Assembly (NCBI GenBank): GCA_038087015.1
Contig: JASBNA010000014.1
Span: 558,001 to 622,000 of the forward strand
Length of the DNA: 64,000 bases
Source of the DNA: Cerrena zonata
Taxonomy: Eukaryota > Basidiomycota > Agaricomycetes > Polyporales > Cerrenaceae
Direction of reading: 5' to 3'
The notes under the pieces are model-generated. The model searched no databases. It was not told where the DNA came from and was given only the letters and a program-made list of their open reading frames with translations. Below are positions 48,670 through 60,959 of this stretch, one piece after another. How positions within the stretch are numbered: the first letter of the stretch is position 1; every line of letters begins with the position of its first letter. Position numbers and translations under genes: made by a program.

Positions 48670-51600
48670 CCGTCGTGGCGGGTACAAATGAAAGTCCGAA
48701 ACAAAAGAACTCGGAGGAATCCACTGCCTGATTCGTCAAATAAGGCTCCGTGAGACTGAATAGTCGTATCAGCTAAAACGAGCAGATCGATGTCTCCCGA
48801 GAGCATTACGGAAGCACAGAATCCAGAATCACCCCTTCGAAAGGACAGAGAATAGTTAGCCCATCCCAATCCAATCTTTACGTAGAATACCTGTGGATAC
48901 GATCACTGATAGTCAACGCGCAGTGCGATGACGGACGATCTGTAACCAACATTCTGGACGAACAGGCAAGAGATGGCGCCCTCGGTTGTCATTTTCAACG
49001 ATAATTTGGCAACATAGCAAGGTAGTGAAGATAAGTGGTATCAGCGGGGTCAGTTATTCTTGGTCATATGACCGTTAGGAGTTCGCGATAGGAATAAGTT
49101 AGAATCCACGAATGACGTCTTCTGCTTCGCCAGGCATCGAACAACAGTCCGCAGCAAGTGTCAGAGCCACAAGGACAAGTAACAGCACGGAACCGTGGCT
49201 CGACAAGTCAACATGGGAGGGTGCAGGGATGCGACTTCGATACGAGTATGCAATACCACGAGTCGCTGTAGGTGCGGTATGTAGGAAGTCTTCATATCGC
49301 ATGCCACGATCTATTACAAAGACGAATGTCAGAGAGATTCCCAATAGTCAGCCCGTCGGTCAGACAGCATTGAACAATACGACCGGGAGCCATTGAGAGT
49401 AAATGAACCGAATACTAGATGATGGTACAGTACACTTGCTCATACCGCATATGGTAATACCGCATAATTCTCATAATGCATTGGAATATGGAGGGTCCCA
49501 ACTCGGGAGGCGGCGAATTTGGCAGAAATGTGCATATTGCATAATGCATAGCCTTGAGGGCCGATTATGCATTACCACGGAGCGAATTTGGGGGATGGGA
49601 ACGTATTTACCTTCCAAAAATGGATGTTTCACCTGGGGTATTTCGAAGATCTGACACAAAATCATGAGTATTAATGCATATAATATGATATATCACCATA
49701 TGACGGATATTGTGACCTGAATCTATGTTAGAATTATAAATTTACTCGTGTATTCTCATGCCTAGATTGATGTTAAGCTATTGCTTAATCACATGATCTA
49801 TTAGGCGCCCATTCTATATTACATATTTCTCATAATGCATAGGGTTAGGGTGTCTCCCAACGATATGCAGTATGAGCAAGTGTACTGTACGAGCTAGATT
49901 CAGCAGGATGGCCTGATGACATGAAGCCGAGGCATATCGAGGGAGAAAGGTGGTTCCTCGTGGTGCGACTCTCGAAAGTGGCCGGTGGTTACTTGAAAAG
50001 GTGAGATATTATGCTGTGAGCCGGTACGAACTTGGACGGGTTCGTCAAGAGAACGCACCAGGGACGTACAGATATCTCTCGTTAAATCCACAACAAGGAG
50101 GATACCCTCTAGATGACCAATGCTCAATTTGTCCCCATTTCGGTTTTTGATGAAGGAACCACGTTTGAAGTACGTGTTGACTGCTGCCGCCACTGTACGA
50201 TATGCAAGTAGCTCTGATGGATACATAGATAAGGGACTCGAAGGAGGATAATTTGTCTCGTGTTGGCGGGGCGGCTTCGAAGTGTTTAACCATATACAAG
50301 GTACCCCGGGGTAAGTCGACTGATGTTTTACGGGGCCATTCACGAATAGTTATCGATGAGGTGTGGCAACAAGTAGGGAGGCGACGATGGGTTCGACTCG
50401 TCCACAAATGAAAACCAGAGCAACCATGAGAATCTACACACGAGATGGGTCGCCAATGAAGAGAGGAAGTAGCGCATGGCTGGACTTGACAGTAAGACTG
50501 TGAATTGTACGACAATAATATCTTGGACCGCGGTACCTTTGGGGTCAGTGGGATCAAAATGAGGGCCTTAGGGGAGGCGTTGTCAGAATATGATTACTGT
50601 ATAGAGTGGGCAGGGGAGTTGAAGAGAGCTCCGGTCGGTGAGATATAGATATAAACTATAGAGGATACGTACATGATCGATTCATGACAAGAGTGAGAGG
50701 ACGCGTGTGCGATAGGTATAGGTGAGTTACAGTGGGAGCAGAGTGCGTGAGTTGAAGTGGTCTGAAGATGCCTGAGGAGTGCATCACAGAGCGACGAGGT
50801 GTCGATGTATCAGAGAAAGGGAGAGAAACAAGCAAGACAGAGTCGGAGAGAACAGACAGGAAAGTCCAATACATCGATCGGTGACGTCATCAGTCCCAGG
50901 CATCATCTGCAGCACTCAGGCACTCACTTCATTCAACCTCCACTATCACTCTCACTTCTCTATTCACCAATTCTCGCGATCTCAATCCTAGCAGTCGTCT
51001 GTTGTGCTCCACAAACCTGGTACATCCACATCACCGTCCCCTTCGTTCTGGACCATTGCTTGACGTGATTCGGACGAGGTGCCTATTGTCGCTCTGCCCT
51101 TATTCTTGTCCCAAGCCTCACCTGGTTGACGAGACACCTGATCAAATAGTTAGTCATCTCACACACTGATCTAACACTCGCAGCTTACATGCAATTACTC
51201 CAGTTCCCGTTGACCTCTTCGGTCTCACCCTCGCCGTTGTCGAGTATTCTGAGGCTCTCTTCGTCATTCTCGTCCTCCATCCCCTCCTCCTCTCCATCTC
51301 TTCTCTATCTGGCATACATATTGAACAAGCTGCCTTTTACTCCTGCGTCCTGGGAGTTCATCCCGAATGCATCATCTCTCTGTTTTTTGTTTCTTTGGTG
51401 ACGGTACATCGGAATACCATTTCCTGGAACCTTTTGCCTTGATCCTCTGTTGCAGCCAAAGAAATGATACCAATATCCGTGCTTAGCAGGACGCCCCTGA
51501 TTGACTCTGCATATCAAAGAACACACTATCTTTCGCAGGCTCAGAGGCGTTCTCGAACGATCTTCGTAGAACAGCCTACCGACGCCACCCTACGACCGAT

Positions 51601-52830
51601 ACGTAGCACTAAGCAAATCGATGCTACCGGCGGGCTTTATAACGGTTATTTACGGGTCTCTTTCCATCGCTCGTCTTCCATCTATGTACGTCAGCTTGCC
51701 TTCTGATCACCACACATATACTCTCTGGCTCCGAAGATAGATGCCTACACTCGGCCATACAAACTTTGTGCCCAGGTGTCATGACCATTCATCCACATCA
51801 ATCGCTCCTATCTCAGGAAGTTCAGGGCCCATCCCGTCAAATGTCCAGGATCCACCCACGGTGAAAGTGGTGTCTGACGACTAGGACCTCCGATTGAACC
51901 TTATTTCACGTTCGTACTGTCCCTGACGGTAGTGCGCATGCATACCCGACTTCAACACCCGGGATCTTACTATCTGCCCTTTACGCCTCAACTGTCTTGC
52001 TATCGTGACACCCAAGTCACACAGTCGAATACTCGATTATTCGTCATGATCTTGGATCCCCTTCGTTCGGCAATTCTCACCCACAAGATTAGAGAGTCTC
52101 CAACCTTTTCTCCATAGTATCTTGTACACACATCTGAACACTGAAATACAAGGATGATGTGTCATACGTGCCCTAGTCTTCAATCTCCATCTAATCTACT
52201 TGTTCGATAGTGGAAAATGGAAAATGGATGTCACCGTGGTGATCTCAACATGCGACACTGAACGTGCTAATGGGGTTGGTCTGAACGGCCCAAAATTACA
52301 TCGGTTGGCGTAGAACAATCGTCAATCCAACCTTACCACTCATAATCTCCCAAGAACGAGCGTACGAGAACTCCTCCGCCACAATTGATCCCAATGCGCC
52401 AGACTTCGAGAAGCGTATGTGCCAGTGTGCGATATAGGTACGTTCATGATTATCATATTACCATGTTTCGAGGTGGTCTTATGCTGGGCACCGAAGAAGG
52501 TTTCAATACCTTCGCCGTTTTCTTTTTACCTATTCGATTGTTTACCAGTATTGGGATAGCCTTTGAAGACCGTCCTCATCCTGCCAGGAGCTCTCAGTCA
52601 TGGAATGAATGTGGCATATCATGTACACGCGCCCACTTACGGTTCACCAGTGGAATCACTACTCATATAGGGTCTGAAGAACCCTCAACGAATCCCTTTC
52701 TTACCACATTCAATGTTCGCGGTGTTATTTCACCGTACCCGACTATCCCTCGCTAACAAGTTGCTTTCTCACTCGATTTCCCACTTTCTGCCTCGTGTTT
52801 TGGTCATGTACAAATGAATATATCTATTAT
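48670..52830 (+). pseudogene. Degenerate repeat unit 3 with ZIP relics and a MITE
   Basis: Same order of landmarks as unit 2. GGTGACGTCATCAGTCCCAGG lies at 50880. The clearest ZIP trace is 51213-51287, one frame reading VDLFGLTLAVVEYSEALFVI then LVLHP, against ILIGLTLAVDEDFKILFVVLVFHQ. The unit is interrupted at 49428-49887 by MITE copy 2. Confidence 0.55.
49428..49887 (+). mobile_element. MITE copy 2 (460 bp)
   Basis: Same length and ends as the copy at 26592-27051, with TA at 49426-49427 and 49888-49889. The flanks (AATACTAGATGATGG and CGAGCTAGATTC) correspond to AATACTAGGGGATAAACCGAGTTAGATTC in unit 2 near 44308, which lacks the insertion. The 83-codon ORF at 49403-49654 is not a gene. 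Confidence 0.9.
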
Positions 52831-52899
52831 CAAACCTAGTCTGGATTGTGTAGTGAATGGAATGAGAATCTTCATCACAATAAACATAATCGAATGGCA

Positions 52900-54235
52900 G
52901 CATAAACATTTAATACTATTTCTTTCCACATTTGTACACTCTCACAGTCGAGGTGAGTACAAAAGTGATCGAGGGTTCGCAACGAATCCGCAACCCGATT
53001 CATCCAATAAGGCTCGGTGAAATGAGCTGATGGAGCATCAAGAAAGGACTGAAGTCGAGCCACCTCTTGTCCATCGTGCGATAACAAATGACCTGGGATT
53101 GAGGATTCGAAAGGGTGAGGAATGAGATACTATCATCAGTTATGATTTTCAATGACGATTTCGCTTTCGCTCTCTATGCAGGTAGCGACATTACAGCACA
53201 GCAGGGACGATTATCCTGGCCAATGCGATTCATTGTTTGTTTTGTACTCGACTGTCGATAGGGAGAATCCCTGAACGGCCTAGGTATTGAAGAATTGTCT
53301 AGGTATCAGAGCCACGAGCATGAGCGACTCGATCAAAACCGTGACGAGGTAAGTTAGCAAGGGGATGCAATTCCGATGAGATACTAGAATGCTGCACTAA
53401 GTGGAGCACGGTAGGAGGTCCTGGTATTTCGAGTCACTCTCGATCACAAAGGCAAGCATTGGAGAGACTCCTAGTAGTCAGACTATTGATGTGACCAGGG
53501 ATTGTTAGGAGTAAATGAGCCGAACAGGCAGTGATAAACCGAGTTTGATTCAGTAGGATGCTTTGAGTCGATTGCGCATGCGCGTCGAGGAGGAATATGC
53601 TTCCCGTGTTTACAGGGTAGGACTCTATAAAAGACCAATTATTACTTGATGGGGTAAGATATTGTGTGGGTACGAGCTCGTATTGATGTGTTGGGATAAC
53701 GCACTAGAAGTATACATCCGTCCACTCTAAGGAGAAGATCCTCTGAATAACCACTAATACCCACGACCAAGAAAGTGATCATAGTGATTCTAGGTTCATT
53801 GTGAAGATGTTAATACCGTAGCCGCCTCTATAAGATACACTATCGACTCACATGAATACGCGGAAAACGAGCTCGAAGGAGGATCCCTTGACGTGTGCTG
53901 CTGGCTTCGATGCAGTGCAGGAAACAGAGTCTAGATCGAAGTCAGTGTTTGACAGCCGAACGATGACCTACGGGGCTTTCTGCGAATGGGTATCGGTGCT
54001 GGTAACAAATAGGGAAGCGGAGACAGACCGAGATTCGAGTTGTCTACACATATAATGTGGGAGAACAATTGGATAGTTGACAAACAAGAGTGAGCAGTGA
54101 GGATGGGAGGCTATACTTGACAAAGAAGCTCTGTTCACCAAGCTAAGACATTCAATAGCGAGATGTTGGTACATACGAGATAGAGAATAAGCAGCTAGAT
54201 AGCGAATCAGAGGAGTTGATACGGCAGTAGATCGC
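52900..54235 (+). other. Partial repeat unit 4 leading into ZIP 2
   Basis: Landmarks GAGTAAATGAGCCGAACA..ACCGAGTTTGATTC (53510) and GACTCTATAAAAGACC...GGGTAAGATATTGTGTGGGTACGAGCTCG (53630) match the left halves of units 2 and 3. Where those units continue into decayed sequence, this one runs into the promoter of ZIP 2. Confidence 0.45.
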
Positions 54236-54434
54236 TGCTTATGTCATTCATCATTCTCAAACCAGCCAATGGCAGTCGAGTATCCGTCACCACTTCAGCT
54301 TCGAGCTTCAACTCTCTTTGGCAAGATGGAGGCATAGCCAGACAGGCACAGTCCCTACGTCCTCTCTCCCTTCTTGTTTAAAACATCATCCTACAGCCGC
54401 CCTCTCTCCAATCTCCCCATGACTCCTTTCGCCT

Positions 54435-55861
54435 ACGGGAAGAACTCTTCGTTCCATGCAGAGACGATGCTGGAGACCTCAATTGTGGATCTAGTGGAGG
54501 CAGCGACGACCTCTTTGGTCTGAGGGTCGCCTCGATCTTCTTCATCCTCATCGGTTCCATGTTTGGTGTCCTCTTCCCCATGCTAGCGAGGAGGTCGAGA
54601 TGGCTAAGCTCAAGGATACCGCGTGGTGTTTTTGATTTCGCAAAGTATTTTGGTAGCGGTGTTATTGTACGTCGTCTTTGTCTTTTTGACTTTATTTATG
54701 CTTATACTGTCTCTAGATTGCTACCGCTTTCATACACTTGCTCGACCCCGCCCTAGAAGCCCTCGGATCGCCTTGTCTCGATCCAGCATGGGGAAACTAT
54801 GTACGTCGACGACTTTCTTAATTTCTCATTTATCCTAATGACCCTTCCCAGCCATACGCACTAGTCATCTCCCTCATCTCCATATTCCTCATCTTCATTG
54901 TTGAAATTGTCGCATTCCGATGGGGTACTGCGAAACTCGCGAAACTCGGCATCTCGCACAGTATGTCTCTCCTTTTCTCCTTGTTGACTCTTCCTTATAC
55001 ACACTTTTTGTAGACGCACATGGTCACGGAATCAGCAGTCATGCAGCCCACGGTCCTGAATCCAACCGTCAACTTGACCCCGACGCACCAACGTCTTCCG
55101 GAAATCCTGAGCAAATTGAAAAGTTTCCCGCTGGCCTCGAGTTGAATGCATCGGATTCCAGGAAACACGGTCATATACACGCACATGAACTAAGTGTAGT
55201 GGAATCGGCAGCAACCCAGATCGTCAGTATCACTATCCTGGAGTTCGGTGTGATCTTACACAGGTACGTTAAGTGTCGAAAACATTTGGTATTGTTGCTG
55301 ATTATTATCGTTTCTCTAGTATCCTGATTGGGCTGACTCTCGCCGTCGACGAGGACTTCAAAATCCTCTTTGTCGTTCTTGTCTTTCATCGTACGTCTCA
55401 TGTTTACACCTCCTCTTTTTGTATTCGCTCACTCCCTCCACAGAAACATTCGAAGGTCTCGGTGTCGGCTCTCGTCTCGCCTACATGGACCTCCCCGCGA
55501 AATATTCATACGTACCTATCATCGGTGCTCTGCTCTACGGCATCACCACTCCTCTTGGTATCGCTGTCGGTCTTGGTGTCAGGACGACATACAACCCTGG
55601 AAGCACGACCGCTAGCATCGTTAGCGGTATCCTGGACGCCTTCAGCTCAGGTATCTTGATTTACACCGGTCTCGTCGAGGTTCGTTGATTCCCTACTACA
55701 CATTGAGTATACTTCTGACGTTACCTCTCCTTTAGCTTCTCGCGCACGAATTCCTTTTCAATAAGGAGATGATCAATGGCTCGAACGCCAAGCTGGCGTA
55801 TGCGATCGGATGTCTGATACTCGGGTGTGGAATCATGGCACTCCTCGGACGTTGGGCATGA
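54435..55861 (+). pseudogene. ZIP-family transporter 2, start codon lost
   Basis: Exons 2-7 (54717-54800, 54852-54960, 55014-55263, 55320-55390, 55444-55679, 55736-55861) have exactly the lengths of ZIP 1 and stay open, with the histidine loop and the EFGVILHS and HQTFEGLG motifs. At the 5' end the position of the ATG reads ACG (54435-54437), and 2 bp are missing about 23 bp later relative to ZIP 1. The first in-frame Met is at 54559, inside the first membrane segment (GSMFGVLFPM), so 42 residues would be lost. The exon 6 donor is GTTCGT instead of GTATGT. Either a young pseudogene or a protein with a shortened first helix. Confidence 0.85.
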
Positions 55862-56428
55862 GCGTGAACGACCATTCGACTTTGTTCGTTCTCGCTTCGG
55901 TCATCCTCAGTGGAAGACCTGTCGCTTCGAGAGATTGGGTTATGATCATAGGATCTCCCTGATGTTATTGCTCTTGCCTTTGCTTCAGTTTATGTTTGTA
56001 TCCTGATACCATATTGGACTATGACTTTCTGCAGCATCTCTTGCACTTATTTAGATGAACCCTCTACATGCATGTTCTACACATCTACTCACACATCCAT
56101 TGAGCATATCCATACTTCATACTGCTTGGCTGCTCTTATTTTTATGACACCAATTTTATCTCATCCAGTTTCACTATCAAGCTATCTGTTGTTGTAGTTT
56201 GTAGGCTTGTACCATGTTTGCCACTTACCTTTCTGTTTTTGGAGTGTTTGTAATGCTAATATTTGATGATGTTCATCTTACCTCAGAATCAATATTGAGA
56301 TTTTTTAAAAACTTACAATTGAGAAATCTTAAGTTGGACACAAAATCAATTCTGAGCACTATTTCAATTCTCCTTCTGAAAAACTACAAATGTATATACA
56401 TGTCAAACCAGGATTTGTACATTCCTAA
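55862..56428. other. Convergent spacer between ZIP 2 and receptor C
   Basis: 567 bp of 3' flanks, alignable with 34477-35031. No gene. Confidence 0.6.
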
Positions 56429-59400
56429 TCAATCCTCCAACTTTGAAAGATCAATAATGGTAAATTGACCAGTATTGGAACCAGCAGCATAATACTTCCC
56501 ATGGAACCTGAATGTAGCCCTATCATAGAGATAATTCTTCTTCTCTCCTCTCTTTGAACCTGCTATCCAAGCCAACTTCTTCCCAGAAGTTTTGGAAATA
56601 ATCCAGCCATTCTCTTCCTTGAACTGAACTTGTGGCTCCCATGAAGTTGTCTCTGTATCCAACAAGGTTCCTGTGGATATATCACATATATAGTGTTTTT
56701 CATTGGTTATACATTGTAGCATCTTGCTATCAGATGAAAATACAAGAGATTTACTATGTTCATATACATTTGAATGTATAGGAATAGTGTGCTCAAGGTC
56801 TCCTTCAGAAGTGCACCATAGATATATGTTACTTCTGGTTGCTGATGCTATCCACTGTCCATCTGGGGAGCATCTAACCATATATGTTCTATTTCCATTC
56901 CCAAGTGGCTTTTTGCTCAATTTCTTGGTGGAAATATTCCAGATAGAGATAAAATCATCACCCAATGTGACACAGGCTACTGTTTGGTTATCAGGCAAGA
57001 TGGCTACTGAGCAAACACGTCTCCCAGTCTCCAACTGGATGTGATGCAACTGCTTCCCTGTCTGTGTCTCCCAAATTGAGACTGAGCCATCTCTTGAGCC
57101 AGTTGCAATGATGGTCCCATCACTTGAGAACTCAACACAAATGATCTCAGAGAGAGGTTCTTCTGCCTTTCTTATCTCAGAGCTATGTCCTACTATATCC
57201 CATATGCAGACTGTCTTGTCATCAGAGGCAGATACAAGGGTCTGTCCATTGGGTGAGAAGCAGAGTGACATCACAGTTGAAGTGTGACCTTTAAGGATAT
57301 TCAGCAGTTCCCCTGAGTCAGCATCCCAGAGGCATATTGTTGAATCTCCACCTCCTGATGCAATGATATCACCTTTGGGTGAGATAGCAATAGCATATAC
57401 ATCACCAGTATCTTTCCTAAGCACTCTCAGGCATGTCCCTGTTTCAACATCCCAGATGCATACATTTCTATCATTTCCACCAGATACCACCCTTCTACCA
57501 TCAGGGAGAAAGATGGCACACCTGACTGTGCCAGTACGTCCCTCAAGTGTACACACTAACTTCCCTGTATCAACATTCCAAATGTAAATGTTGTTTTCCA
57601 AAGCAGTGACAATGAACTTGCCATCAGGGGAGAAGGAAATGGAGTTGGTCTCAGAGATATTATCTGCCTGTAGAAGTTGCTCTCTAGTGACAGCATCCCA
57701 TATCTTGAAACCACTGTCTTTTGACCCAGCAACAATCTTCTTTCCATCTGGAGAGTAAGCCACACACTGATATTCCTTATCAGTGGGAATGCTATGTAAT
57801 GGGGCACCTGATGCAAAATCCCATATGCAAAGAGTGTTGTCATTAGATATAGAGATAACCTCAGCTGGTCTGTGTGGATCTGGACAGAAATCAACAGCAT
57901 TAACCCAGTCTTTATGACCCCTCATAATATTCAGAGCAGTTCCTGAGTCAGCCTGCCAGGTACATAGTGTCTTATCACAGGAGCCTGTAACAATATAGTG
58001 TCCATCAGGTGAGTACTTGACTGAAGTTACCCTGAGTGTATGACCCTCCATTGCACTGAGACAAGGTCCCCATTCACTATCCCTTATAGTTATCAACTGT
58101 AAAGCTGGGATGTGCTGATAGTGTGGGGTATACAGCTCCTGGAGCAGGCAAGTGGGCATCGTAGGCAAAGCTGAAGTATAGATCTGCATATGATCCATTT
58201 CAATAGGTACAGTATATTCCAAGATGAATCTGTATCCATCATTGAGCAGTGTTGGGATTTTCTTATCCACATCCAGACCTGTAATATTCTGAAAAGGGTC
58301 AGATATTTACTCATCTATGTAATAGTTATCACTTACCTGTACCCACTGTTGGACACTGGATAATGCTGGTGCAGCAGAACTGAGTCTCTTCATAATACTG
58401 AGGGCACCAAACCACAGAAGAAGGTGCTTTTTCAAAAACCCTTGGAGAAGTATGAGTAGAGCATTTGATGCTTGTGAGGAGACTATGTGCATTGGCCAGT
58501 GCAAACAGGCATATGCAACATGTGCAGGCACAGGATTCTGCTGTTTCATCTGCAATACACCAGGGGAGGCCAGTAGAGTGAGGCATTTTGATGTAAAAGC
58601 CTGATGATGAGTCAGTGGGTTGACAAAGAATTTGGTGTCTGTGCATCTAGTGTTATCAATCAGAAATTGAGGGAAACTAGCATGAACTGGGCAGAATTCC
58701 ATATCTGCATCCATGCAGGGTAGAATCACTGATGCTAATCTTGGAATAACATCCATGATAATCTCCACTGGTGTGCCAATCAGAGACTGAAGTGTTTTGG
58801 GGGATACTTGGTCTTGGAACAGAGCAATACTGGCCAAGATATCCTGAACTGATTTGAGATAGTTGGGCCTTTGAAGAATTGGCATAGGGAGACCTTGATT
58901 TAGCACACTGAGATACAGTGTATCCAATTGCTCTATGGCAGGTAGAGTAGTGGTGGTCTCAGAGAGCCATTGGTCAAGTCTCCAAACAGCATCATCAGGA
59001 TGTTCAAGTTGTAGTGGGTCAAATATGAATTTGCAAGCAACAGAGGCATAAATCCAAAGTCCCCCCACCCTTTGAGTAAGTTCCATGATGATTTGAGGCT
59101 GCTTGGCCTCCAACTGCTCCTTGAATGGTGACTGAGAAAACTTCACCTCAATGTACTGTCTGATATCCCTGTTGACTATATTGAGAGGAATATCCTGAAG
59201 CTTGAAAGGTCTGGCAATGGCACGGAACTTGATCGAGGTTAGTGGTCGTTCAATGTGGATCTCCGGACGGGTGGTCAAGAGGATCCGCAGTGGAAGTGAG
59301 TGTTGATGGATGTTGCTCATTAATACGTACAGCAAATGGGCAACTTCATCTTGGCTGGATTGTGTGCACTCATCCACAGCGTCGATAATGATGACCAGAG

Positions 59401-60807
59401 GATGATGATTGGAAGGAAGGGTCTGCAATGGTTTCACAAGGAGAGTGTCGAGCTGGTATTCAAGTTGTTTGATCTCATTTGACCCTACATATTCATGGAC
59501 GGCGTCGACAATGGGACGGTATAGCTCTGGTCGATTCCTGGCTAGTTGTAAGGCTATGGTGGGGAGAACGTGGTGGGTGGTACTTAGTTTCTCTATCCCA
59601 CGGATAAAGAAAAACGATGCGCCGAGGAGCTTCGCCCGATCAAGACGTTTCGCCAGCTCGCATGCAATAGTGGATTTTCCAGTCCCAGCTATTCCACTGA
59701 GGATGTAGACGGGGACATTGGCAAATTCTGCATCTGCCCTTGCCCATTTCTCGAGCTCGTCTAGAAGATCAACACGAGTCCCAGCCAAGTAGTGTGTTTT
59801 CGATTGAGTGTACACTGATTGATAGCTTGCGTCCGCAGTAGGTAGTGCCCGTAGGGTGTCTTCATCCTCTTCGATCAAAAGGGAAGGTGAGCTACATATA
59901 CTGCCACAAGCAGAAGTACATACCTTTGCGTGTTGTGTTCGTATCAATCCGCTATCAGACAGATAATGGTAGTGAGTGATACAAAATTAGTTCGGAGCAA
60001 TTGTCATTTGCTCACATTGACGACTTGTACTGTTTCGATCACTGCGCGCTGGATTGTAGTTACTATGCGTTCAATTGCTACCATGCTCTCCGTCTATGGA
60101 ATTATTGAGAGATTAGTGTATTTTACTTCAGGTGCTGCAATGTATACAAACCATGAAATTCGTTCTCGCATTTCTGATACGATCAGTAAAGCCCTTCAAT
60201 GCTTCTTCATCCCGGTTGCTTCTCAGGAGTCGCACCATAACGTTACGTTTGGAGAGTTCGCTAATTTCTTCTGTAATGTCCTTGAGTGTCCTGATCAGAG
60301 CTTGAATAAGTACTAAATCTAACTGAGCCAGCCACAGTCACTTACTTGACGAGCGCATCGACCCTCTTCGCAAGTTCAGGAGACGTTTGCACCGCTGCTC
60401 GAGCGTGATCACGGTGGGTGGGCTGAGATTCATCTATAGCAGCAATCGATTTCTTGCTTAGGTCAACCATCGTTTCCGAAAGTAACTTGATTTCCTCCGA
60501 AAGATCTTTTTGTGCTTTCTTGTTTGCCTTCGTTTTCTATGATGTCCGATTAGTACAGATCCGAAGAATAGCGAATGAAACATACGAGGACCATTCCTAT
60601 CAGTTCACTTAGGACGCCTGCTGCTGTAGCTAGCCCTGGAATAGGTGCCAGGTCCAGAAAACCCTTGCCCAAGTCAATGACCTTACGAGCTCCATCCAGA
60701 ACATTGTCAATATGTTCCCTCCGAACACGGGATGAATTGCGAGATGAGTCGCGAGACGGGTTGCGGGATGAGTCGCGAGATGGGTTGCGAGATGAATCGC
60801 GAGACAT
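56429..60807 (-). CDS. NACHT-WD40 receptor (NLR-like) C
   Basis: Seven exons on the minus strand: 60807-60586, 60536-60346, 60290-60152, 60093-60016, 59951-59924, 59868-58337 and 58288-56429; 1,349 residues with frame kept. Domain order as in B: helical N-terminal domain (IPGLATAAGVLSELIGMVL), P-loop GIAGTGKST, Walker B VIIIDAVDE, WD40 repeats. The first 25 residues are a tandem repeat of SRDSSRNP, absent from A and B. An upstream in-frame ATG (60942) exists, but the stretch between is alignable with the non-coding promoter of B, so 60807 is preferred. It converges on ZIP 2. No damage seen. Confidence 0.9.
60733..60807 (-). repeat. 24-bp coding repeat at the N-terminus of receptor C
   Basis: About three copies of a 24-bp unit (GATGAGTCGCGAGA(C/T)GGGTTGCG type on the plus strand) encode SRDSSRNP repeats. 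Receptors A and B begin instead with (S/C)LGSF/Y and a short acidic stretch. Confidence 0.8.
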
Positions 60808-60959
60808 CAATAGCGGAGGATGAATATTTGTGCTTTCAATATCTGAAGAGTGAGTACTGAGTGTCTGGTTTCGAAGAGAGTACAGAGGCTGTCCATCGAT
60901 CCTCGTTCTACCTGTGTGGACAGGATAGGCGCTTGCACTCACGTCTGAGAACGGCAGTC

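Larger units (their letters stand above)
54236..60950. repeat. Segmental duplication, copy 2 (ZIP 2 + receptor C)
   Basis: Same order and orientation as 32818-39450, about 21 kb away. Differences: a damaged ZIP start, a repeat expansion in receptor exon 1, and a receptor exon 4 that is 21 bp longer. Confidence 0.85.

Noticed and set aside
60808..60942. Upstream extension of receptor C to an earlier ATG
   Set aside because: The stretch is alignable with the promoter of receptor B, where it is interrupted by a stop, so it is more likely 5' UTR.
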